A DNA stretch of 64,000 bases from contig NC_045130.1 of NCBI RefSeq assembly GCF_007655135.1, positions 33,228,605 to 33,292,604 on the forward strand, in the 5' to 3' direction. Position numbers and translations under genes: made by a program. The stretch comes from Punica granatum (Eukaryota > Streptophyta > Magnoliopsida > Myrtales > Lythraceae). A model generated the notes under the pieces. The model did not search any database and was not told where the DNA came from. It saw only the letters and a list, made by a program, of their open reading frames with translations. Of the stretch, positions 48,256-59,097 are shown piece by piece (within the stretch, counting starts at the first letter, position 1; each line of letters begins with the position of its first letter).

Positions 48256-49950
48256 ACTGACAACACCCATATTCCAAATAGCAACTTTATCAAGCATAGT
48301 AAGCTTGTTTTAAATAGCCAACCAACTAATAAAGCTATGTCTTGAAAATACAGGACCCTTCCACACAAGATTATGCCATTGCACCCGAGCTTCCTTGTGT
48401 CTCAATACATTCCAAGCCCTTGCAATTGAGAATCTCCCTTTATTATCCCCTTGCCAAACTACCTTGTCAATCCTATTAGTCAGGGTAGAGCCAGAGATGA
48501 TGTTATTAATGTTCTGCCTTCTTAAGCTTCTGCAATGCCTCATGTAAATCCAAAATAATTTATACTATAAAAATCAATAAATACAGATGAATTTTCATAC
48601 AAATTAGGAATATTCAGAGAATTACAAATTCAATTGGATGAGTAAAAATTCCGATAAAATTCTACGAATCCACCGCCATTTTGACCTGTAAAACAATTGA
48701 GAGAATATATTTGGAGGGGTGAGCTTGACGTTTAGTGAATAACCACAACCTAAACTAGTCGGATCATAGCACTGGTTCAGTAATATCATAAAAATATCGT
48801 CGAGACCTCCAGAACTCAGATTGTCCCTATGTCCATTTCCAGCTCCTGACCACAATGGTGGCTCCACACTGGTAGCCTCTCTGCTCCAGGCAGCCTTTTC
48901 CTACTGCTCAGCTTATGACTGACTTAAGGTGCCATAGGATTCACCAACTCTCATCAATCTCATACGACTCAATACCTCACTTTTCATTTCCAAATATCGT
49001 GATCGATCATATAAAAATACATGGATGATCCGTAACACTGACATGGCCATAACAATGTAGTTCTAAAAATACTATTATAACGATAATAAAAATACTAGTT
49101 TAAGAATAGGTTACTCACCTTGATAAGCCCTAATACTCTAAAACATCGAAGAACAATCGAATTGCTAATTTTCTATAATAATAATATTTTTTCCCACTCA
49201 AAGCTCTCTGCTCCTCTCCATCTCTCGACCTCTCTCTCAAATCTCAATTTTTAAGAATGGCTTGAAATGAATGAAACGAATGAATGAGGTCAATTTAAAG
49301 AGCACAAAAGTCTGGTGGTGAAATATGCTGATGAGGTGATGATTTTAAAAGCAATTCAACACCTGTAAAGTTAAACATCACGTCTATCTCATTAATCTTA
49401 ATGATAAATACAAACTAATTCTTTTAAATTGAATTATGTAATAAATTCATATGTGTTCAAATAATAATTTTCATGAAACAATATCTTTACAAAGTCATAT
49501 TATATAAGGAAATTTGGGATGTTACACCTCAGCTCCTGACCTTTAACAAGAAGAACCTCAAGACATTGTAGAATAGGAAGGAAATCCAAATCTCTGCCCA
49601 TTTGTGTGCCTTATGAGGGGAGATTCTGAAGTCCAATTATTATACCAAAAGAGAATAGACTTGCCATCACCCAACTCCCGCTTAAAAAGAGAATAAACTC
49701 GTACTCTAAGCTTTAGCAATTTCCTCCAAGCATACGAGTAGTTGCCAGAATCCTTGAGTGACCATAAGCTTCTACCTTTGATGATATTAACATTTAACCA
49801 AGCAATCCATATTGAACCTGATTTGCTCAACAAGAGCCAAATCAATATAAGGTTACAAACTGAATTCCATAAACACGTGTCTTTAACCCCTAGCCCCCTT
49901 CTTTCTTGGGTAAGCATACAGAATCCCACTTGACCTTAGCTCCCCTATCA
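48256..49950 (-). pseudogene. LINE ORF2 C-terminal fragment split by a solo LTR
   Basis: The right part (49930-49558) encodes GLGVKDTCLWNSVCNLILIW and SLFKRELGDGKSILFWYNNW, the post-RT region of plant LINEs. The left part (48543-48256) encodes VVWQGDNKGRFSIARAW, LVWKGPVFSRHSFISWL and IWNMGVVS, the zf-RVT region. The two halves become adjacent once 48543-49531 is removed. Endonuclease and RT cores are outside or lost. Confidence 0.85.
48543..49526. mobile_element. Solo LTR with CCTCA target duplication
   Basis: A 984-bp segment starts TGTAAATCCAAAATAATT and ends TTTGGGATGTTACA (TG...CA). It is flanked by identical 5-bp repeats CCTCA (48538-48542 and 49527-49531). No internal sequence or second LTR is present, so it is the product of LTR-LTR recombination. 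It interrupts the LINE frame. Confidence 0.92.
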
Positions 49951-50394
49951 TCTGTTCTGTATATTACTCTTTATCTCATTTATTTCTAGCCCAACGGCCT
50001 CCCTGATCGCAGGTGTTCCAGCTTCAAATCTAATCAAGTTCTGCATATTAAGCTACATGGTGAATTAATGTAACGTACATAAATGGAATAAGCTGATGCG
50101 GGATGCACGATAGACACTAGAGCCAATGCTTAACTAGCCAGACTTCGAGTAAAAATTTGCTAGCCCTTTTGCTGCGTGTACATTCCTCAATCGATCTATA
50201 AATGAAAGACAATATCAAGAAAACTGTCAGGAGACGATATAAATCAACTCCACTCCTCCTGGTCTAACCTATTCAGAGCCAACATATACCAATGGCAGTT
50301 CAGTATAAAAAGTTTCCCCACCCACAACATTAGACCCATGGTGAACGACAATGAGTTTGGCCTTCTTTGATACCATTTATGTTAGTTGTCTTAC
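49951..50394. other. Spacer, possible LINE remainder
   Basis: No assured coding sequence. The part next to 49950 may be further LINE sequence too decayed to read. Confidence 0.35.
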
Positions 50395-50965
50395 ATCAAT
50401 CAGCTCATTCTGATCCAAATCCACAAACTCCGAAACAGCTCCAGTCTTTCAGGCCACAATTTGCCAAGGAACAATGGCACCACGGTGCTCCACAACAGTA
50501 AGTATAGTCTGAGAGAAAAATTGAAAAGCCGTAAGTACCTCGAAGTAGTACAAATTGACACTGCAATCATCAATGATCATAGTCAAACAGCATGTCAACA
50601 TAAACAACTGCAAGCTGAGCACGAAATCAAGAAAATCACAGATGCACTGATGTAGCAATTTCATCTACTCATAAGATCCAATTAGCAGGTGGTAAATAAC
50701 TCCGAGAATGTATCAAGAACACAGAGATTCTGTATCAAGATCATGGTGTTTTATGATGTAAAACAGCTTGATGAAGGAAATGATTTGGAAATATAAACTA
50801 GGTATGATGAGTAAGTGAGGGAAAAAAAGAAGAAGAAAGAAACGAAGAAAGAAAGAAAGAAGCCAAAGGGTATGGATGCTTTTAATAAGGAGATGCATGT
50901 ACCAACCTCATCCCCAGGCTTCAATTTGGTGAGGCCCCACGAGTTCGCCACTAGGTTGCTTTATT
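50395..50965 (-). pseudogene. Plastid cysteine desulfurase (NFS2/SufS-like) fragment
   Basis: Two exons of an unprocessed copy remain. The upstream one (about 50965-50907) reads SNLVANSWGLTKLKPGDE and ends at a GT donor. The intron runs 50906-50509 and ends in CTCTCAG. The next exon (50508-50395) reads TILTVVEHRGAIVPWQIVA, then TGA, then KTGAVSEFVDLDQNELID and a GTAAGA donor. These are adjacent blocks of group II cysteine desulfurases (usual HH(S/A)NIVPW). The His pair expected at HR is changed, and the stop lies inside the block. The pyridoxal-lysine and active-Cys exons are absent. It is a truncated, non-functional duplicate; intact introns argue against retrocopying. Confidence 0.8.
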
Positions 50966-52016
50966 GGAGCTATTCAAATTTTACTTGTGGTTTCTGATGT
51001 TGCTCGTATTGAGTATAATCGTTGTTGATTTGTCAGTGTTTTCGTACAAATGAATGGGGTTATCCTGGTTTATCAAAAAGACATCTAAAGCTTATAAGCA
51101 GTTTTTTCGACCACTCAATTCAGGTGCGTTTAATCCTCTTCTTCCGCGCACATCTTTACTTAGTCACTGAGGTTATTCTGTAAATGGATTTGACATAACT
51201 TCAATTGATGCAGTGTTATTTTTTTGTCAAGTTGAAGGGAATCAGATATGAACCTTATTAATTACCATGCATCAATGGCATTTCAGGCAAACCACTGCAT
51301 AAACTCCATGGGGGAAGCTTGGGTCCAGCTGCTTTAAATAGTAATAATAATGCTGATCGTAGGTTTCTATCCTGACGTTTATTTCCTTCGGCTGCTACAA
51401 TATTGTTCTAAAAAGTATTTGGGTTTATCTTAGGTGCGAGGATGCATTCATTAAGGTTAAATTTGGACATCCTCAAGGTCTCTCTCAGGTTCTGGGACAG
51501 AAACCTATACCAATTCCTGGAAAGACCTTCAGCAGAGCAACTTCTCGAGCTTCTTTTGCCTATACCAGTGTTAGGACGAGGAGAATGAGTCCAAGTTCCA
51601 TGGATTGAAATGATACTTCCGGCTGCCTCTCTGCCTAATAAAAGAATTTCTCTCTAAGAGAGATCAGATAGAGAAATTATATTGGGGTTGGGGAGATAAT
51701 ATATTGGAAGAACGAGGAAATACATAGTAAGGCCACAGACACATTCTCCTTTTCTTTCCTTCATTTCTTTAACATGTACATCTGCAAGCAATCTTAATTA
51801 CTGTAACAGGCAGATCATCAAAATTGAAGCAGACGTGCTCAAAATCCTACGCAATGCATAGTTAACTATGATCAGAGAAGGAAGAACTTATTAGAACACA
51901 AATGATAATTTTTTATTACAAGGATTACTATACTAAACCAACTCTCATTTAAGTGATAAGCCGATGGTAAACTTATTCGCGTGTGTATTGTGTTGACAAT
52001 GTCATGTGTGATCAGC
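50966..52016. other. Intergenic and 3' flank of the P450
   Basis: A plus-strand frame around 51440-51590 reads ILKVSLRFWDRNLYQFLERP and then LLELLLPIPVLGRGE. It is leucine-rich but I cannot name it, and it has no supported exon limits. The rest has no coding signal; 51700-52016 probably includes the P450 3' UTR. Confidence 0.35.
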
Positions 52017-54162
52017 TCATTCAGCTCTACGCAAAATAATTTGGGCGCCATGCTGGGGATGGAGAGTGAGGAATGCTGTTGGGGCATGTGCATAAGAAGG
52101 AGAAAGCCCAAATGAGAACCGTTGCAGTATCATCGCCATTGCCATCTTCGCTTCAATCAATGCAAAGTTCATGCCAATGCAGATTCGAGGGCCCCAACCG
52201 AACGGTAAATACACAACTTGGTTCCTGGTCGCCTTTGAGATTCCTTCAGAGAACCTTTCAGGCTTGAATTCCTTGGCGTCCTCTCCCCAGTGCTCTTTAT
52301 CGTGGTGGACAAGTAATATGGGCACCGACAGTTCTACCCCTGCCGGTATAGTTAGTTTTCCAAGTTTCATTTCCTTGCGGTTGAAGCGGTTGATCATTGT
52401 CACTGGTGGGTATAGCCTCATAACCTCGTACAAGATCATCGTAACCTGTGAACAAAATGTATAAGAAATCAGCTTAAAGTCAGAAATCATTCCGCTTACT
52501 TGCCCCTGTAGAGAGAAATTTCAACATACAATCTTAAGGCGATTCAGCCCATCTAAGTCAGGTTTTCCATCTCTTCCAAATACTTGCAAAACCTCCTCTC
52601 TTGCTCGGTCTTGCCACTGAGGATGAGTACTCAGTAATATCACCGTCCAGACAAGGAGGATTGAGGTAGTCTCTTGCCCGGCAAAATAAAAAAGCTTACA
52701 TTCCTCGATCACATCTTGAATACTCATCCCTGTGTACTTGTTTCCTCTGTTTTCATGTTGTTCCTTCATGTTCGACTCCAGCAACAGTCCCAAAAGATCA
52801 GCAGTAGCAGCCTCCTCTGCCCTTATCGATTTGTCTCTTCTGCTGATGATCCTGCGAAGCAAGGAGTGCACTTCTTCAGTCAAGTGCTTCATCCTCCTGT
52901 TCATTTTCGTGGGGACAAACCTACAAGCACAAGGAACAAGATGAATATGTACACTACTCATCATACTTATGCATTATCATTCCTCGAAAATCGTAGGAAT
53001 TCAAGAGACTTATCACGCTGAGCTCCTCATTTACCTCCATCCTGGGATGTAGATTGTCTGCATGTATTGGATGGCGAGCTCAACTTGTTCTATTTGAAGC
53101 TCGAAAATTCTCTTCCCTTCTTCATAGCTACTCCCAAATGCTGTTCGAGAAATCACATCACAGGTCAGATTCTGCAGGTCAGGCCATGCATTGAGCTCGA
53201 CTGATTCCTCAGTGGATATCAACTTCTCCCATCTTTTCACCATCTCGTCGCAGCTTAAATAACAGGCAGGCAACATGAGCTGCCACATAAGAAGATGAAA
53301 GAAATTAGTCTGGATAGTGGATCCATTAGAAGGATGAAATTTTATTTTGGTTCGTGGAGATTACTTTGAGTTTCTCTAAGTGGAAGGCAGGGTTGATGAT
53401 TTTTCTGTGAGTTGCCCATTTCTCGCCCTCATGGTTTGTAAGTCCATTCGCTATTAACACGACTAGTGGATTCGGGGTCGACTTTTCAAAGTCATATATC
53501 TTTGAGAAAATACCCTTGATATGGTCAGGGTTCATGATGTTCAGTCTTGGAGTCGGTCCCATCCATTTGAAAAAATCCTTACCTGCAATTCTCACGTGAA
53601 ACTCAGTGATTTTAGAAATAAAAGAAAAAAAGTTCAACCAAAACGCATAAAGACCAAAAAAGGGGGGGAAAAAAAAGAGCATACATAAAAGGAAGGACGA
53701 ATAAACAGACAAGCTGATTAGACCTAACAAAAAATTTTCATTGTACTAGACCTTGTGCCTCCTTTGTAACCGGAAAAAAAAAATTCAGCAATACTTGACT
53801 TGAGTCATCAAAGGAGGGTTTCATTCAATAACAAAAACAATCGACCCTACTGGCTGTCCTCAGATCTCTAAGGATATTTCTGACTTACCATAGGTGTTTA
53901 CAGATTGAAGGACGAAGGGGTGGATACGAGGCACTGGATCATCCGAGAGTCCGATGGGTCTAGACTTCGACTCTTTTATCATCTTCGCGCTCTCTTTCAG
54001 GTCTCCATTCAGGAATTTGTACGGATTCCCCTTGAAGCCTTGCTCCCTAAGAAGCCTCTCGAGCTTCTTCGGCCTCAGCCACAACCAGTTCAGGACCCTC
54101 CATGCCAATGCCACCGCTAGAGCAAGGATGGCTAGTCCTATACCAATGTTCATAGCAGACAT
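52017..54162 (-). CDS. Cytochrome P450, CYP72A-type
   Basis: Five exons: 54162-53889, 53582-53365, 53279-53035, 52920-52530 and 52445-52017 (TGA). They give 518 residues with consistent phases. The N-terminus has a membrane anchor ([20 protein letters not shown]) for the endoplasmic reticulum. Conserved sites are FAGQETTS in the I helix (about 325-332), EVMRLYPP (ExxR, 383-386), FKPERF, and the heme loop [10 protein letters not shown] with Cys465. The five-exon plan, the GLxxxEGEKWxxHRKIxxPAF block and the length place it in the CYP72 clan, probably CYP72A. Members oxidise terpenoids, including secologanin-, triterpenoid- or gibberellin-related substrates; the substrate here is unknown. The minus strand has CATAAAAGG about 65 bp upstream as a possible TATA box. 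A P450 relic lies 4.7 kb upstream. Confidence 0.96.
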
Positions 54163-54225
54163 TACCTCTTCTTTTCCTCTCCGTTTGTGTTTGTGTGGTT
54201 AGTGGGAGTGAGAGTTAATGTTGAG

Positions 54226-54234
54226 GCCTTTTAT
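54226..54234 (-). promoter_or_regulatory. Possible TATA box of the P450 gene
   Basis: The minus strand reads CCCCATAAAAGGCCTC about 65 bp before the ATG. It is a weak match, placed by position only. Confidence 0.35.
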
Positions 54235-54519
54235 GGGGACAGAATGATTAAAAAAGGGTTGAGGATTGGCATGGAAAGCTCCTCGATAAATGTCCAATTA
54301 CTTTTCTCTCCTTTTCCAATTACTTTTTCAATTTTTCTTAAAGTAGGATTGATCTTTCATGTAGGGTCTCCTTGGAAGGGGGAATTCACATAGACCAAAG
54401 GGAGATCACCTCGTCGTAGTGTATCAGTTGACGAATGCTGTTTTTTTATTATTTAACAAAAAAATTAATATTTTTAATAAGATAATACATTGTTTTTATA
54501 AGAAACGTATTAGTCCGAG

Positions 54520-54549
54520 GCATCCTTAAAATTACACTTTTAAGGATGC
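54520..54549. repeat. Perfect 12-bp inverted repeat
   Basis: GCATCCTTAAAA and TTTTAAGGATGC are separated by TTACAC, so the arms form a perfect stem of 12 bp with a 6-bp loop. It is about 360 bp upstream of the P450 start. The function is unknown; it could be the remains of a small element. Confidence 0.7.
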
Positions 54550-55254
54550 TCCTTACTTTAGCTAGCAACATTCTTTAAATAATCCGAACCTCTTTAAACA
54601 CTTGAAAAATCTTTGTGATGACAGTTCATTCCTGGAGATTTACGAGCCTACGAAAACTGGACTGTTGTGAATAGTCCACCCAAAAATTATTCTGCAGAGC
54701 TCAGTGGATAATATACTTAACAGCACATGGAAATTAAGGACAGTTTCCTGCTACTTGCCCTGCCCAACAAGCAGTAGGGATATTCATGTGATTGACGCTT
54801 TGACGGAAGCATGAGTTTAGTAATAGTTAAGAACACGACTTTAATTAATATAAGGAGTTTAACCTCATAGTAGACATAGTTACAGAAGCAAATCAAACCC
54901 GGTAAAAGAAAAAGGTTGTGCAGTACAGGTAAAACCTTAGATTACATTACTTGGGGAAGAGTTTTTGCACTAAGCTACAAGCCAATGAGATCAGCTATGA
55001 CGCTTTTTGCTAAAGACTGTAGTCATTACCAGAGGATCACATGAGGAGGAAGGAAAATAAGAATTAGAATTTGGACTAAACAATGGGTGATTGGGACCAA
55101 AAGTCCAATGTCGTCTGGACTTCCATGCCCTCTATATTTCTAGAAACCAGGAACTCTTACTCTGCAAGCAGCGTCATTATCGGTTTTATTAGTCCATATT
55201 CGGCATGTGCTTTACATTCAAATTTCAAAATCTGGGTAAAATGAAACGCCATAT
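54550..55254. other. Upstream region of the P450, no gene seen
   Basis: No exon or repeat pair was recognised. The stretch ends exactly where the long LTR begins. Confidence 0.4.
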
Positions 55255-56100
55255 TGTTACGACCTAAAATTTCAGCAGAGTTTTCCCTAAGTTTTCTCGA
55301 TATCCATTATCACATAAATTATTCACATAAAAACCTGCTTTCCATTATTCCCAACAATATATAACCAATCCAGCAAGCGCTCACACATATATATACATTC
55401 TAAAATAGCGACATCACTAAACCAACTAAAAAAAAAAATTCAGGTAGTAACATATTCAAATATATTCTATACAAAAAGAATACATAACAAATAATTAAGG
55501 TCCCTACATAGTCCTCCGAGTTGATTCCTGATGTCCAAAAAGTTCTCACGTGCAGCTAGAAGCTTATTTGAAAAAATATATGCATGGTGTGAGTTACATC
55601 TCAGTGAGCACAAAATTTCAAAGTGAAATAAACTATTATTAACCAAAAATATATTTTTAAATGAACAAAGATAATATTACCATATCCAAGACTGTCATTT
55701 AATTCACGAACACGACATAATATACATTATACACAAATAATTACTAGATTGATTCTTATACAATCAGTCATCTTTATAATCATAAAATAATAGTCGAATT
55801 AACCATTAACTCAACACCACCTAACATTCATACACTGACTAAATCAAGCTCTAGCAAACAACATGACTTTCACAAAACAACTTCAGACAACCTCAACAAT
55901 CATCACATTTATAGCAATCAGACCGAACAAACAATATACAGCATAACCAAACAATATAGTCATAGGGGCGCATTTCTTCGCAACCGCGATATAACTGATA
56001 CAATGACCATGCACGTCAGCTTAAATCTCCATTACTCACCTTACCACTTCTCATAACCCAGGGCCACCCATTATCAAACCTCCAACCACACTTCCATTTC

Positions 56101-56450
56101 ATATCCTGCCGGATCTGTGATCCAGGCATCCATTTTATATCCCGCCGGATCAGTAGTCTAAACGTCCATTCTATATCCCACCGGATCAGTAGCCTAGACG
56201 TCCATTTTATATCCCGCGCGAATCAGCGGTCTAGGCATCCATTTTATATCCCACCGGTTCAATGGTCTAAACGTCCATTTTATATTCCGTCAGATCAGCG
56301 GTCTAGACGTCCATTTTATATCCCGCGCGAATCAGCGGTTTAGGCATCCATTTTATATCCCGTCAGTTCAGCGATCTAGATGTCTATTTTATATCTTGCC
56401 GGATCAGCGATCTAGGCATCCATTTTATATCCCGCCGGTCAGTTGTCAAC
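56101..56450. repeat. ~43-bp tandem repeat, about eight copies
   Basis: The unit is close to CCGGATCAGCGGTCTAGACG followed by TCCATTTTATATCCCG, repeated about eight times. Copies alternate between ACGTCCATTTTATATC and GGCATCCATTTTATATC, a hint of a dimeric higher-order unit. It lies inside the long LTR. Confidence 0.85.
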
Positions 56451-57031
56451 CACACCCCCAATCCTATTCCGACGGGTCTAACAGTCCAATGGCTATAACA
56501 ATTAAACAATATCAATATATACAATCACAATCACAATCCTATTACAATTATATCATATTATCATCACATATCTCATACACAGTCACATCCCATATCTTAA
56601 GTCAAAATGAAATATAAGATGGCAATATCTCTTAAATCATTTCCACACATCATAGCAGAACGATTTCTTAATATCTAACTATCACAATATTCTTCTTAAA
56701 TAATTTATATAACTATAATACATCATTTTACAATGGAATGAAGTACTCACCGAACTCCTGAGATATAGTCCATCGAATCGAGTCTCCCGAATGCCAGTAT
56801 GCAACTTCCTCAGTCCCTAGTAGAACTAACATAACGAGGAACCCAAACTTACAAACATATCGTAACCTCATATCATTCAATATAGATCTCTTACCAACAA
56901 CTCTTTCCTCCAAATAATTAAATAATAAGCAGCATCTTTGGTCTTTCGCATGAATAAATTATTAACAGAATTTCCTTAACATATAAGTATTCGAACCTTG
57001 TACCCACTAAAGATTTCTAATGAGAAATTTA

Positions 57032-57263
57032 TACTGCGTTTGGTTTTAAAGTATGATTTTAAAATCAGATTTTGATTTTGAAAAAGAGTGGTATAAATGT
57101 GGCACACCTTTTGATTTTGTATGAGTTATTTTGTTTTGTTGTGAAAAAAAATGGTATAAATGGGACCCATTCTTTGACTTTGTATGAATTATTTTGTTTT
57201 ATTGTGAGAAGAATTAGGTTAAAGTTGTGATTTTAAAATCACATTTGCAAACCAAACAAACCA
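57032..57263. mobile_element. Tourist-like MITE, 232 bp
   Basis: It is bounded by TTA on both sides. The left end TACTGCGTTTGGTTTTAAAG and the complement of the right end, TGGTTTGTTTGGTTTGCAAA, are similar, and both are followed by the shared GATTTTAAAATCA. The interior has two copies of a phrase like GGTATAAATG...TTTGTATGA. It is nested in the long LTR and non-coding. Confidence 0.65.
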
Positions 57264-58544
57264 TTAAACCCAACTCCAGCGGGTACAAACCAAATACTCA
57301 ATATATTCCTTCTCACAGAATCGCAAGAACAGCCTTATATAAACTGGTATAATAATAATAAAACTTGATTCCAAGATTCATTATGTTATTTCACTCAGCT
57401 CAGTAAGTAAGATGATCCCTATAATCTTCAATAGCCTAAGAAAAATGTAACTGAAATTTACTTTAATTATTATCCATTGGAATCCCCGTCTCCTAGACCT
57501 CATTCCATCAAAATCTTCGCTCTTAAGATCAATCATTCTTCACTATAAAGAAAACGTGTTTCTTCTTGTCAACTACCCGGAAAATAAGAATTTGTAAGGC
57601 ACATCGATGCTACAGTAAGACCTTAAAATTTGAGCTTATATACACCAATTTATGAAGGAAAATTCCAATCATGGTAGAAAGAATACGATCCAACAATCCC
57701 CTCTTGTGATGCATCCATTCAAAACGTTTCCATATTATCACTACAAACACCACCATCTGCTCTCAGTTTTACACATCATCTATTTTCTTCCATCCATTCC
57801 AAATTAATAAATATCTCATTGACTCAACACCTCCAAATTGCAAAATAGTACAATAAGAATAAGAAAGCTCAAGAGGGTGCAATTAATCGCAGACCTAACT
57901 TGCTCATAACTTAGTTAAGTGAAACTACATCCATTGAAATGATTTCCTACTTCCAACTCGAACACACTCTTGGCCTACTCTATTATGTCCGGTCCCCTCC
58001 GTCTTCCTCGACTAATCTATCCTTCACAGCTCTCCCTGCCCTTTCATCTCCATCTTCTCCTTCAAAATATGCACATCACCTCTCCCTCAATTCTCCTCTC
58101 AATCTTTTCTCCAATGATCACTCTTGATACTCTGTTCCATAATTATAAATAAATCCAATTGACCTAACACACTCTAAATTCACATAACAATGTAATCAGA
58201 GAAATGGAATTACATACCTGACATGCCCGTAATCTAATTAACTACAAACTACTTCCCATTAGAATTACCTATAGCCCCGCGCTCACCCTCCATGTTTGCT
58301 CGTTCCTCTCGATTCCTCGAGCTCTGGCGCTCACTCTTTCTTCCTGTCGCTCTCTGTCTCTTCAACCCCTCTCTCTCTCTGTTTCTGCCTTCGTTCCCCA
58401 AGCTATTCTCTCTCTCTGCTATGAGCTTCCATCCGAGCTTCCGTCACAGTCTCTAGCTCTCTCACTATTTTCTTTCTTTTGATCCAAACCTCCCCCTGTC
58501 CTCCTCTCTTGCTCGCTGCCCATCTCAATCTCTCAACGTCTATC

Positions 58545-58737
58545 TCTCTCTCTCTCTCTCTTTCTCTGTTTCTTCTTTATGCCCGAACAGGGAAGCTTCT
58601 AGATCAAAAACAAAATAACAATGCTGAAATGAAGGAGGCGGTGGAAATTATGGGCTCAAGGGAAGTTATTTGGGCCATGTGAGCTCCAATTGTTTTTTTT
58701 CAAGCCCATAATTAACAATCTGCACAATAGTTATATA

Positions 58738-58770
<33 letters not shown>
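58545..58770. repeat. CT and TA microsatellites
   Basis: A (CT)n run lies at about 58545-58562, and a (TA)n run preceded by (TG)n at about 58739-58770. Both lie near the right end of the long LTR. Confidence 0.8.
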
Positions 58771-58879
58771 TAGAGTATATATACTTCCGACTGTCATTGT
58801 GCCATCAACATATACACACTATATGTATACACACACACTATATGCACGAGTATGTGAAAATGCCGGATGTCACACATGT

Positions 58880-59095
58880 TGAGGTTGAAGATATCGAGAT
58901 GGTCAAAATGGGGACCTTGTGCATAGTAAGATGGAGAGAGCTCGAAGGCGAGCTGTGGCAGCATCATCTGGATTGCCATCTTTCACTTCTATTTTTTCGA
59001 AGTTCTCTCCGAGACGGATCCTCACCTGCCAAGCCAAATGGCATGAACGAGATTTGGATAAATGGTTCCCGATTTGTTAGAAAAAATCTACAGGC
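58880..59095 (-). pseudogene. Cytochrome P450 C-terminal fragment
   Basis: The minus strand reads TNREPFIQISFMPFG, then after a frameshift VRIRLGENFEKIEVK, and after another MAIQMMLPQLAFELSPSY. These are the heme loop and the following L helix of a CYP72-clan P450. The heme-binding Cys (RxCxG) is Arg, and at least two frameshifts are present. It is cut on one side by the LTR ending at 58874 and on the other by the LTR starting at 59098. It is more diverged from the intact P450 than a recent duplicate would be. Confidence 0.75.
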
Positions 59096-59097
59096 CT

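Larger units (their letters stand above)
55255..58874. mobile_element. 3.6-kb LTR (probably solo)
   Basis: The segment starts TGTTACGACCTAAAATTTC and ends GCCGGATGTCACA, TG...CA type. Flanking 5-bp repeats CATAT (55250-55254) and CATGT (58875-58879) differ by one base, fitting an aged target duplication. No gag-pol frame is present within. The length of 3,620 bp is unusual but known for some Ty3/gypsy lineages. It contains a 43-bp tandem array and a nested MITE. The ends resemble those of the 984-bp solo LTR (GGGATGTTACA). Confidence 0.6.

Noticed and set aside
56101..56450. CRISPR-like regular repeats
   Set aside because: The units are contiguous and variable with no unique spacers, and the DNA is plant nuclear. 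It is an ordinary tandem array.
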